The notes under the pieces are model-generated. The model ran no database searches. It was given only the letters and a program-made list of their open reading frames with translations, and was not told where the DNA came from. Source: Bradyrhizobium neotropicale (GTDB lineage: Bacteria; Pseudomonadota; Alphaproteobacteria; Rhizobiales; Xanthobacteraceae). From it: a DNA stretch of 63,241 nt. Every line of letters starts with the position of its first letter. The stretch's first letter is position 1. This document shows, one piece after another, positions 36,491 to 45,220 of this stretch. Position numbers and translations under genes: made by a program. The DNA lies in assembly GCF_001641695.1 (NCBI RefSeq), contig NZ_LSEF01000026.1, positions 1-63,241 of the forward strand. Reading direction: 5' to 3'.

Positions 36491-37493
36491 TCAGCCCTGC
36501 GCTTCCAGGTATTTTTCCAGCGTGAGCGGCTCGGCGACCAGGAGCGGATCGAACAGCGCACAATCCTTGAACTCGCTGGCTTCGAAGAACCATCGCTTGG
36601 ATGCAGGCATGCCCCACAACTGCGCACGGCGCGGGTTGGACAGATCCCATCGTATCGGCGGCGTCTCGGGATCGATCACCTGATAGTGCGTGTTGAAGAG
36701 CTCGATGCGATGGCCGTCCGGATCTCGAAAGTAGACGAAGAGCGCGTTGCTGAGACCATGACGGCCAGGACCACGGTCGATCACGTCGAGATAGCCGAGA
36801 CTCGACACGACGTCGCAGGCGTGGATGAGCGTCGTCACATCGGGAACGGTGAAGGCGAAGTGATGTAATCGCGGCCCCTTGCCGTTGGTGAAGACTATGT
36901 CGTGGGTGTTACCTTTGCGCTCCAGCCAGGCCCCCCAAAGCTCGTCCGAGCTCGCCGGTGCCGTATATTCAGCCAGCCGAAAGCCCAACTCGCTCCAAAA
37001 ATCGGTGGCGGTCTGAACATCGTGCGTCACGACCTGATAGTGATCGAAGCGCTGTGGGCTACCGCCGCGAAACGTATGGTAGTCCTGCATCCGACGCTCG
37101 ACGATGTCCCTGCGAGCGGCGAACTCGACGGGAATCCCGGTGGGGTCGCGAAAGCGAAGCGTTTTGCCCTGGTGGGCGATATCGGCGAATTCGTAAGAAA
37201 TCTCCTTCCGCTTGAGGTAAGCGGTGAGCGGCTCGAAATGGCTGTCGTCCTCGACACGCATGCCGATGTACAGTGCCTTCGGCGGGGCCTCGTCCTTGTG
37301 CAAGGCGATCGAGCAATAGTTCGCCTCCTCGAGGCCGCGCAGATAGAGCGCGTCCTTTGTTTCGTCGGTCACGACCAGACCGAGCGCGCCGGCGTAGAAA
37401 TCACGGCTGGCGCCGAATATCGCGGCAAGTCAGGACGACATGGCTCGCCCTGGTGATGTTGAAGGTCGGCTTTCGATTCCACAGCGGCAGCAT
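36491..37493 (-). pseudogene. Extradiol dioxygenase (homoprotocatechuate 2,3-dioxygenase-like) with a frameshift
   Basis: A VOC-fold extradiol dioxygenase of about 333 codons. The natural start (ATG at 37493, AGGAG upstream) reads PTFNITRASHVVLTCRDIRR, then a single extra base near 37410 throws it into a stop; one frame over, SRDFYAGALGLVVTDETKD continues to the stop at 36491. The downstream part keeps candidate iron ligands in FDHYQVVTHD, LHHFAFTVPD and GHRIELFNTHY. Only a protein lacking the first ~30 residues could be made from later starts. Either a recent null allele or a sequence error. Confidence 0.82.
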
Positions 37494-37507
37494 TCGTCTC
37501 TCCTGCT

Positions 37508-39070
37508 TCAGTCAGCGAGCCCCAATTGGGCATCCAAACGCGTGAGCTTGCGCGCCAGATCGTTCTCGTCCTGGACCGTGGCATAGACATAGCGATCGGG
37601 GCGGACGATCACCGCCGCCGTGCTGTTGGCGGCGGCCCATTTGGCAAAAATGTCGCCGGCTTCGACGAGCGCGGTGACGCCATCTGGCGCCGGCTGCACC
37701 GACGACTGGATGACAATCCGTTGGCCACCGATGCGCCGCCAAGCATCCGCGTGAGGCTCCATCCACGCCTGCGCGGCCGCATTGGCAGTCACATACAGAA
37801 AGGCCATCGGGCAAATGTCGTCCATCAGCCGGGCGCGGTCCTGGCTGACGATCTCCGGCTGAACCATGAGACTTCCCGACAATGGATCATCGACGAGAAT
37901 GCCGTTCGCCAGATTGGGAATGAAGGCTTGGCGCGTCGTCGTCATCCGGCCTTCGCGCAGTTCGGCGCGTAGCGTCCGGTCACGCTCGAGCGCACGGGCC
38001 TCGTCCATTTCGCCGATGATGAGGCCGAACTCCTTGGCGTGCTGGATGACCTTTGCGACATTTGGCTTCCGCTCGGTCTCGTAGGTCGACAGCAGGGCAT
38101 CGGACCAGCCGTGACGCTGCGCAAAGACGAGCTTCCACGCCAGATTGAAGGCATCGCGCAGACCCGCGCAGAGACCCTGGCCAAGAAAAGGTGGCGTCTG
38201 ATGGACGGCGTCGCCGGCCAGGAATACGCGCCGGCTCGCCCAACGATCTCCGACCCGCGCCGCAAAGCGGTAGGTTGCGCTGCGCCAGATGTCGAAGCAG
38301 CGGATGTCGACATAATTCGCCATCACCGCGCGCAGCCGCGCCGGATCGTCAAAATCGGCCGGGCTCTCGTGCGCCAGGAGCTTGATCTCCCATCGGCGCA
38401 GATTGCCGGGGCCGACGACATAGGTCGCCGGCCGCGACGGCCAGCAATATTGCGTGGTCTTGCGCGGCAGCTCGGTGTCGCAAAGCTGCCAGGCATCGAC
38501 CACGATCCACCATTCGTCGAAGCGATAGTCCTCAAGACTGAAACCGAGACGCTTGCGAATCTCGCTATTGGCCCCGTCGCAGCCGACCAGGACCGCGGCG
38601 GTCGCGGTTTCACGGGCGCCAGTCGCGCTGTCAGCAATCGTGACGATGACACGAGAAGTATCCTCCGTGAAGTCCGCGACCGTGCAGCCGAGCTTCATGG
38701 TGACGTTCGCCCGCAAGCTGAGCGCGCGCCGGAGCATCTTTTCGAGCTCCGGCTGGATGAAGGTCGAGGTCGACGGCCAGCCGAGCGCGTAGGGTGGCGG
38801 GGCCGGATCGAACAGCTTGATAATCTCGCCGTCGACGCCGAGGAAGTCCGTTCCAGGATGTGGCCGCGTGCTGGGGAAGAGGGTGTGGGCAACGCCGCAA
38901 TATTGCAGCGCGCGCATCGCCTCCCAGTCCAGAACGATGGCGCGCGGAGTCGGATACACCTCCGGGAACCGTTCCACGACGCAGACGCTCAGGCCCTGCG
39001 CGGCCAGGAGGTTTGCCAGCACGCCGCCGGTCGGCCCACAACCTGAAATGACGACGTCGAAATGCTGCAA
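37508..39070 (-). CDS. FAD-dependent aromatic hydroxylase (MhpA-like)
   Basis: A 520-residue flavin monooxygenase of the 3-(3-hydroxyphenyl)propionate hydroxylase/PheA type. FAD motif SGCGPTGG at 9-16, DG motif GCDGANSEIRKR near 168, and second FAD motif RRVFLAGDAVHQTPPFLGQG near 290 are all present, followed by a C-terminal domain. The apparent start is TTG at 39070, with GGAG upstream. It lies 14 bases upstream of the broken extradiol dioxygenase, so its catechol product would have gone to that enzyme. Confidence 0.88.
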   Translation of the reverse strand: MQHFDVVISGCGPTGGVLANLLAAQGLSVCVVERFPEVYPTPRAIVLDWEAMRALQYCGVAHTLFPSTRPHPGTDFLGVDGEIIKLFDPAPPPYALGWPSTSTFIQPELEKMLRRALSLRANVTMKLGCTVADFTEDTSRVIVTIADSATGARETATAAVLVGCDGANSEIRKRLGFSLEDYRFDEWWIVVDAWQLCDTELPRKTTQYCWPSRPATYVVGPGNLRRWEIKLLAHESPADFDDPARLRAVMANYVDIRCFDIWRSATYRFAARVGDRWASRRVFLAGDAVHQTPPFLGQGLCAGLRDAFNLAWKLVFAQRHGWSDALLSTYETERKPNVAKVIQHAKEFGLIIGEMDEARALERDRTLRAELREGRMTTTRQAFIPNLANGILVDDPLSGSLMVQPEIVSQDRARLMDDICPMAFLYVTANAAAQAWMEPHADAWRRIGGQRIVIQSSVQPAPDGVTALVEAGDIFAKWAAANSTAAVIVRPDRYVYATVQDENDLARKLTRLDAQLGLAD

Positions 39071-39445
39071 GGCGTGATCTCCAATGCGGTTCGTAGCGGA
39101 GACTATCGATAGATGCAGTCTATGATTACCTGCTTGCCAACCATTTCTCTAACGCATCCGGCGAGGAGGCCACTCCCCTTCGCAAGAACCGTGGCGGTTG
39201 CGCCCATCCCGACTGAGCAACCGAGGTGGTGCTGAAAACGCTGCGCCCGAGAGAATTCCGGCTCGGTGCACCTGACCTCCTCTTTCTGCGGCCTGCACCG
39301 GGCGTGGGCTTCGCCATTCCGGGAGGCCCTTTTGCCACGGCGGCCCGATGCCGCACGCTTTATGAGAGCAACGACGTTCGAAAGGTGAGCTCCGAAGAGA
39401 TTCGGCCTCTCTGTCGGCCTCGGGATCAGTGAACGTGCAAGCGAC
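39071..39445. other. Intergenic region without a recognisable gene
   Basis: About 375 bases between the MhpA-like gene and the alpha/beta hydrolase. Short open frames on both strands show no family pattern. Near 39100-39130 a small AT-richer patch (ATCGATAGATGCAGTCTATGA) could be part of the MhpA-like promoter. Nothing else stands out. Confidence 0.5.
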
Positions 39446-40306
39446 TTAGAGCACCCCAGCATTCGACAAGAATGTCGTAATGGCCTTTGCTGCGCCCGCG
39501 GGGTTTTCCAATTGAAGGGCGTAGTGCCCCTCGACGTCCACCACATGCGCGTTTCGCCAGAAGCGTGCGATTTCATCGGCTTGTTCGCGCGTAAGCGCGG
39601 CGCCCAGGCTGGCCCGCAAGATCAGGACGGGACATTCTACCCGTGCCGCGTAGGGACGCAGATTATAGCTCAGGTGCACAAGCCCCTGCGCGACTCGAAT
39701 CTTGTCATACCGCGGGATCAACCGACCATCGTCGGTATGCACATAGTTATGCTCAATTCGATGATGGAGCGCGGCATCCGGATCGTGGGTGAAAGGCTTT
39801 ATCGGCCTCATGAAGGCATAGGCCTCCTCCTTCGATCCGAACTCATCAGGATGGCTTATCGTGCCGTACGCGCCTTCGAGGACACTTCGCGCACTGTCGC
39901 GCGTACCATAAAAGTTGCTGAGATGAGGGCCGGCAATCAGCCCAAGGGCCGACACACGCTGCGGATATCGGGCCGCGAATACCTGAGCAACACGCCCTCC
40001 GAGGGAATGCCCGACAAGGACCGCACGATCGATTCCCAATTCCTGCATGAAGATCACGAGGTCTTCGGCGTATTCTTGCGCCGAATAGTCGCCGTCGACC
40101 TTGTCGGTACGACCATGCCCGCGTTGGTCGGGAGCGTAGATGTGAAACCGATCCCCCATCGCTTCCGCCATGAATTCCCACATCCGGCCATAGCCAAGGG
40201 AGGGATGGAGGAATATCAGCGTCGGTTGCTGTCCCGGCCACTCGTGGTAGTGCATTTCAAGTCCATTCGGGAGCTTGACAGCATCTTGTCGAAAACGACG
40301 CGGCAT
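39446..40306 (-). CDS. Alpha/beta hydrolase
   Basis: A 286-residue alpha/beta hydrolase. Oxyanion region IFLHPSLGYGRMW, nucleophile in VGHSLGG, and a closing histidine in VEGHYALQLENP. The ATG at 40306 has GGAGG before it; the frame stays open to 40405 without similarity. It is transcribed after the cupin gene and resembles ring-cleavage-product and ester hydrolases. A role in the pathway started by the MhpA-like hydroxylase is plausible but not proven. Confidence 0.85.
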   Translation of the reverse strand: MPRRFRQDAVKLPNGLEMHYHEWPGQQPTLIFLHPSLGYGRMWEFMAEAMGDRFHIYAPDQRGHGRTDKVDGDYSAQEYAEDLVIFMQELGIDRAVLVGHSLGGRVAQVFAARYPQRVSALGLIAGPHLSNFYGTRDSARSVLEGAYGTISHPDEFGSKEEAYAFMRPIKPFTHDPDAALHHRIEHNYVHTDDGRLIPRYDKIRVAQGLVHLSYNLRPYAARVECPVLILRASLGAALTREQADEIARFWRNAHVVDVEGHYALQLENPAGAAKAITTFLSNAGVL

Positions 40307-40405
40307 TTGACATCCTCCACTCGCACGGACTTCGCCCACCTCGCGGGCGGGCGAGAGTCGCCTCGCCACGTGATCACGTGTCCGTCGAGATGACGGACCC
40401 GTCAC

Positions 40406-40969
40406 TCAGCTTTCACCATCCGGAAGTGCGAGAAGCACGAAGGCCATGCGGCATGGCTTGCCCGATCGATTTGACCAGCTATGGCTTGTTGCGCGCTGAA
40501 TCAGGACATCGCCGGCGCGCATGAGCGTCTCACCATTGTCCATCATGGCGAAGATCTCGCCCTCCAGCACGATCGCGTAGTCGAGAGAATGGGTCTTGTG
40601 AAACCAGAAATGCCGACCGGGCCGCTCTCCAAGAACCTCATTTTTGGCGAGGAATTCAGCGAGCCGAGCGGTGTCGATCTCTTCATCCGGCGGAAAGTCG
40701 GCGATCCTCAGCAACGAGCCGCCTTCGGAGTGAAACCCGAAGGAGTGACCAGCAGGCGCCGGATCGTCTCCAGGTGCTGCGGCTAAGCCCGTGGCCCAAA
40801 GAACCTGCGCCACCGACGCAAAACTCGTTATCGTGACATTCGGCGTGGGCCCATCCGACAAGATCATGGAGCGCCCGTGGCTGTCTTCTCCGGTTACGAT
40901 CCGTCGCACCGGCTTGTATTTGCGTTCTGCCGCACGCCCGACGGTTTTTTCGTCCTTCAAATCGCTCAT
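40406..40969 (-). CDS. Cupin domain protein
   Basis: A 187-residue single-cupin protein. The C-terminal half has the cupin pattern: HFWFHKTHSLDYAIVLEGEIFAMMDNGETLMRAGDVLIQ with metal-binding histidines, then RATSHSWSNRSGKPC. Relatives near aromatic pathways are often small isomerases, decarboxylases or dioxygenase-like proteins, but many have no known reaction. The ATG at 40969 lies 42 bases downstream of a strong inverted repeat (41011-41029), so regulation through that operator is likely. Confidence 0.83.
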   Translation of the reverse strand: MSDLKDEKTVGRAAERKYKPVRRIVTGEDSHGRSMILSDGPTPNVTITSFASVAQVLWATGLAAAPGDDPAPAGHSFGFHSEGGSLLRIADFPPDEEIDTARLAEFLAKNEVLGERPGRHFWFHKTHSLDYAIVLEGEIFAMMDNGETLMRAGDVLIQRATSHSWSNRSGKPCRMAFVLLALPDGES

Positions 40970-41010
40970 TGGATGTGACCCCTCGATGGATGGCGAGTGC
41001 CAATTACAAT

Positions 41011-41029
41011 ACAATACGTTTCGTATTGT
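41011..41029. promoter_or_regulatory. Perfect operator palindrome ACAATACG-TTT-CGTATTGT
   Basis: An 8-3-8 perfect inverted repeat in the divergent region between the cupin gene (start 40969) and the LuxR gene (start 41233). It is the best copy of the AATACG-N3-CGTATT motif seen also at 31562 and 48231. Its place 42 bases upstream of the cupin start suits repression of that operon. Confidence 0.68.
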
Positions 41030-41232
41030 CAATAGACGCCGCGGTCGAAAATCCGTCCAAGCACCTTTCGAGCTGAGTCCGACGGAGGCTGAAGCCAGAC
41101 AACGAATGACGGTTGAACTTGACGTCCAGCTTCACGTCCGGATAGCGCTGTAATCACCGACAGCGGGTGCCGCTTCCAAGATCGGAACGCGGCTGATAGG
41201 TTTGCAGAAAAACAGATGCGAAGGAGGAAACC

Positions 41233-42009
41233 ATGGAAGGGCCGGACGAGAACGACATCGCGCCTGCAGTGCTGGCGATCGGGCGCCCCGTTTTCCCGCA
41301 AGCCCTGATCGATACATTGCGACGCATCGCGGGCGTCGGTCACTGCATGGTCTTCACGTTCGACGAGCGGACGGCACGCTGCCTTCTTGATATCGGCAAT
41401 ATTCCGACCGGGCCCGATCTCGGTGCTGCCTATTCAAGCCACTTCCATCTCACTGATCCAAACCGCGATGTGATCTTTCGCGAACGGGCGAGCGCCTCGC
41501 CGATCGTGCTGCCGACCTTTGCGCGCCGGATGTACAGCGCAAGATACGCCAAGATCTTCTTCGAGGATGCTGATATTGTCGACAAGTTCGCGACGGCGAT
41601 CTGGGTCGAGCACACCTGTTTCTATGCGAACTTCTACCGAACGACATCGCAGGGCCGATTCAACTCCGAGCAGGTCGCGCGGCTGAACAGGATCGCGCCT
41701 GGCGTTGGCGCCGCAGTGGCGCGTCATTTTCAGGCCCAGATCGCGCCGAATCACAATCCTTTCCGTAAGCTTGAACTTCTGTTCTCAACGAGCGCCCCGC
41801 TGACACGCTTGACGCGCCGCGAAAGAGAAGTGTGCCTGCGCATTCTTTCGGGCTTCAGTTCTGAGGCGATTTCTGCCGATTTGGCCATCAGCCTACAGTC
41901 GGCGTTGACTTATCGGAAGCGTGCCTACAGGAAGCTAGGCATTGTCTCTCAAAACGAACTCTTCGCAATTGTATTGCGCCTGCTTGCCTCGCCGCATGGC
42001 CTGAATTGA
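41233..42009 (+). CDS. LuxR family transcriptional regulator
   Basis: A 258-residue regulator with a C-terminal LuxR helix-turn-helix (LTRLTRREREVCLRILSGFSSEAISADLAISLQSALTYRKRAYRKLGI, residues about 195-242). The N-terminal 190 residues have no autoinducer-domain signature that I recognise; they are conserved in Bradyrhizobium-type catabolic regulators. GGAGGAAACC precedes the ATG. It is divergent from the cupin-hydrolase operon and likely controls it. A 23-base piece of this gene recurs in debris at 32466-32488. Confidence 0.85.
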   Translation: MEGPDENDIAPAVLAIGRPVFPQALIDTLRRIAGVGHCMVFTFDERTARCLLDIGNIPTGPDLGAAYSSHFHLTDPNRDVIFRERASASPIVLPTFARRMYSARYAKIFFEDADIVDKFATAIWVEHTCFYANFYRTTSQGRFNSEQVARLNRIAPGVGAAVARHFQAQIAPNHNPFRKLELLFSTSAPLTRLTRREREVCLRILSGFSSEAISADLAISLQSALTYRKRAYRKLGIVSQNELFAIVLRLLASPHGLN

Positions 42010-42282
42010 CTGAAGTCCTCTAACTCGCGCGTGGCCGGCCCAGCACAGATAGCCAGATTAGATGTCGACCGAGATGACTGTACCGACTGCCCTCGGTTTG
42101 CAGCGCTTGCGCGAACTAACCTTCCGGGACGAAACCGGCAGACGGCGCCGCAAGTAAAGGCTTGACGACGCGCCCGTTCGGCTCAACTCGTCGAGTCTCA
42201 GTATGGGCATTTCGGCCGAACGAGGTGGTATCCCGCCTGCCGCAGGCTGGATAGTCTCATCCAACGAAACTAAAATCGCGCC

Positions 42283-42975
42283 ATGCCCGAAAATGAGCTT
42301 GAGTGGTCACCAGAGCTGATCCATCCCAAGAACGTCGCCGGGACGGCGCTGCTGGGTAAGGCCTGCGACATTCTCGAGTTGATCGGCAGATCACCGGGCC
42401 TGCTGGATCAGGTGCATCTCGCCGAGCAGACGGGTATCCCCAGGGCAACGCGATACCGCATTCTTGCGGCGCCGATCTCGCGCGGACTGATCCGGGCCGA
42501 CCCCCGCACGCAAGCGTACACGCTCGGCTTCAACTTCCTCGATCTCGCGTAGAACGCCTGGTCATCATCGGATCTGGCATCGATCGCGACCTTGGAATTG
42601 AGGCGATTGCGCGATCTGACCGGTGAGACCGCCTATCTTGCAGTTCAAGAAGGTCATCACGTTCTGTCCCTCGGCCGCTTCGAGAGTGCACATTCCGAGC
42701 GATCCAGCGCCAGGCTCGGCGCGCTAAAACCGATGCACTGCACGAGTCAGGGCAAAGCGATCCTCGCTCATCTATCCGACGCGCAGGTCGAACTTGCGCT
42801 GCGCGATGGCCTCGGAAATTCACTGACAAGACGATCTGCGATCCCGAGCAGTTGAAGGCCCATCTCACCATTGTCCGCGCTCGAGGCTACGCGATCGATG
42901 ACGAAGAGATTATCCTCGGCACTCGCTGCGTCGGAACGGCCATTCTTGATCCTTCCGGAAAGCCGCTCGCGGCCG
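42283..42975 (+). pseudogene. Broken IclR family regulator
   Basis: Begins with ATG and a normal IclR helix-turn-helix region (GLLDQVHLAEQTGIPRATRYRIL), ends prematurely at the TAG at 42550-42552 (after LGFNFLDLA), then resumes in the same frame with LRRLRDLTGETAYLAVQEG to ALRDGL. Near 42825 the reading shifts one frame to DPEQLKAHLTIVRARGYAIDDEE and TAILDPSGKPLAA, and homology fades. At least one stop and one frameshift, so not functional. Confidence 0.85.
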
Positions 42976-43303
42976 GTGGACGGCCGCTGAGCCAGAACCT
43001 GCCTGGCCAACCTTCCGCCATGGGCAAAGCGCAGAAGAGCCTGCTGCGGAACTTTGCTAGCCTCAGCCGATCCTGGCTAGGTTGGAAGACTACTCTGCGG
43101 ATCGCGCACACAGGGCGGGTAGATTCTCGCTCCCTTGGCGGTCCCGTCGAACGCCGCGCCCCCGGCAGATAGCTTGCACCCATCCCCCCTGCGCGTCTGA
43201 CTGGGAGGGGCCTTGGCCGTGCTCATGTCCGTTGCCAAATAAAGGCAAAACCACATAGTATTGTATCATCGCATTTGTTCGATCAGAATCAGGACTTCCT
43301 TGG

Positions 43304-44098
43304 GTGAAAGCTTCCAAAGTTCAGCGCGTGCCCGTCACGGCTGCCCCGATTCGACAGCAAGTCGCAAGCAACCTTCGTACGGCGATCATTGATGGTCGAT
43401 TTCAACCGGGGGAGAGGTTGAAAGAAAGCGAGCTGTGCGCATGGACCGGTGTCAGTAGAACGGCCGTGCGCGAGGCCCTGCGACAGCTCGAGGCAGAAGG
43501 GATCGTCGACAATATTCCCAATCAAGGTCCCGTCGTGGCTCGGGTGTCGCCCGACGAGGCACGGCAGCACTATGAGGTCCGGGCTATGTTGGAAGGGCTG
43601 ACCGCGAGGACGGCCGCCGAGAAGATTTCGGAAGGTCAGATCAAGGACTTGCAGAAGCTCAAGCGGGAATTGGACCGCGCCTTCAAGTCCGGCAGCATCG
43701 CCAAGGTGCTTGCGTGCAAGAACGAGCTCGACGAATTCCTGATGAGCGTTTCGTCGAACAGCGTCATCAAGGGCTTCGTCAGCGTCATTCGCGCGCGATT
43801 GAGCTATCTTCGTCCGATCGTCCTGGCGCAGCCCGAACGCCTGAAAGAGAATGCCATCGAGGTCCATGGGATCATCGACGCCATCATGGCCCGGAAGCCT
43901 CAGGCGGCCTGGCAAGCCGCCGTAAACCACGTCAACATGGGTGCAAAGGCGACGCTCAAAGTGCTTGAGCAGCTCGAGGCCGCGGCGGCACACCAGGCTG
44001 CGCTGGATGCCGAGGCCGCGCTTCGGGCAAAACGCCCGCGAGGACGGCCCAGGCGCGACGCGATGCCGAATAATCCCGTGGGGCGCGTAACAGCTTAG
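43304..44098 (+). CDS. GntR family regulator (FCD domain)
   Basis: A 264-residue GntR regulator starting with GTG at 43304. The winged helix-turn-helix lies at about residues 15-75 (QVASNLRTAIIDGRFQPGERLKESELCAWTGVSRTAVREALRQLEAEG), then an FCD helical domain, then a basic C-terminal tail (AKRPRGRPRRD) that looks like an AT-hook. It is convergent with the TctC-type gene. TAGTATTGTATCATC at about 43257-43271, just upstream, may be its own operator. Confidence 0.87.
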   Translation: MKASKVQRVPVTAAPIRQQVASNLRTAIIDGRFQPGERLKESELCAWTGVSRTAVREALRQLEAEGIVDNIPNQGPVVARVSPDEARQHYEVRAMLEGLTARTAAEKISEGQIKDLQKLKRELDRAFKSGSIAKVLACKNELDEFLMSVSSNSVIKGFVSVIRARLSYLRPIVLAQPERLKENAIEVHGIIDAIMARKPQAAWQAAVNHVNMGAKATLKVLEQLEAAAAHQAALDAEAALRAKRPRGRPRRDAMPNNPVGRVTA

Positions 44099-44132
44099 GC
44101 AATGATCTCAAGCCAGTTCGTGTGCCGGCCTG

Positions 44133-45104
44133 CTAGCCGCCATCGGCGCTGAGGCCGTTGTCGCGCACCACCTGTCCCCAGATCTGGGACTGCTCCGTAA
44201 AGAATTTTCGCATGTAGTCCGGATCGCTGGCGACGATCGTCAAACCCATCGCGTTTATCCTTTCCGTGACGTTTTCCTCCCTCAGCACGGCGCTCATCTC
44301 GGCGCGGAAACGCTCGATCATCGGCTTTGGCGTCTTTCCTGGCGCATACAGTCCCCACCATGGCGTCGCAACCAGATCGGGAAACCCGCTTTCCACGAGC
44401 GTCGGCACATCGGGCAGGGTCGGGTGCCGTGTCGAGCCAGTTTGGGCGAGCGGGCGTAGCAGCTTGGCCTCGACCTGGCTGTTGAGCACCGTGGTTGCTG
44501 CGATGATCAGGTCGATATGTCCGGCGATCGCGTCGTTGACGGCAGGAGCGGCCCCCTTATAGGCCACGTGCACCCACTGCGCGCCGGAGCGTTTGGCAAG
44601 AAGCAGCATGGTCAGGTGGCCAAGGCTCGCAGTGCCGGCCGACGCAAATCCGAATCCGCCCGGCTTCGCCTTCGACGCCGCGATCAGCTCGGCCAGCGTC
44701 TGATACGGCCGTGAAGGCTGGCAGGCGATGATGTTCGGCGCCGTGCCCACGAGCATCACCGGATCGAGGTCCGTCTCGGAATTGTACGGCAGGCTCGGTT
44801 GCGTCACCGGATTGGTGGCGTGGGTATCGAACACGAACAGCCAGGTGCGGCCGTCCGGCGGCGATTTTGCGACCGCCGCGGCGCCGATGCTGCCCGCGGC
44901 TCCCGCACGGTTCTCGATGATGATCGTGGTGCCCAGCCGCTGCTGCAAGCCCGGCTGGACCAGCCTCGCGATCGCATCAAGCGTTCCACCGGCCGGAAAC
45001 GGCACGATGAATTTCATCTGGCCTGCGGGCCATTCCTGGGCTCTGGCTGCGAACGGCGCGGCGAGCGCTGCCGCGACGACAGCACGTCGAGTGAGCTTTC
45101 CCAT
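44133..45104 (-). CDS. Bug/TctC family solute-binding protein
   Basis: A 323-residue periplasmic binding protein of the tripartite tricarboxylate transporter type. A twin-arginine-like export signal (TRRAVVAAALAAPFAARAQ) is followed by the family opening IVPFPAGGTLDAIARLVQPGLQ and later by the LGHLTM and TPWWGLYAPG patterns. No TctA or TctB membrane genes are in the window, as is common for the many orphan Bug proteins. It lies downstream of the amidohydrolase on the same strand and may bind that enzyme's acid substrate or product. Confidence 0.88.
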   Translation of the reverse strand: MGKLTRRAVVAAALAAPFAARAQEWPAGQMKFIVPFPAGGTLDAIARLVQPGLQQRLGTTIIIENRAGAAGSIGAAAVAKSPPDGRTWLFVFDTHATNPVTQPSLPYNSETDLDPVMLVGTAPNIIACQPSRPYQTLAELIAASKAKPGGFGFASAGTASLGHLTMLLLAKRSGAQWVHVAYKGAAPAVNDAIAGHIDLIIAATTVLNSQVEAKLLRPLAQTGSTRHPTLPDVPTLVESGFPDLVATPWWGLYAPGKTPKPMIERFRAEMSAVLREENVTERINAMGLTIVASDPDYMRKFFTEQSQIWGQVVRDNGLSADGG

Positions 45105-45220
45105 GCGTCTCTCCCCGGATTATTATCAAGAGCAGTGTGTCCGGCCGAGGCCTGCTCGGGTCGCGGCCGAACCGAAGACGACCACCGGAAAGCAAGTCCG
45201 ATCGCCGCCATCCATGATCG

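Noticed and set aside
43257..43271. TAGTATTGTATCATC as a further AATACG-type operator
   Set aside because: It lacks the CG steps and the 6-3-6 symmetry; it is more likely the GntR gene's own site.
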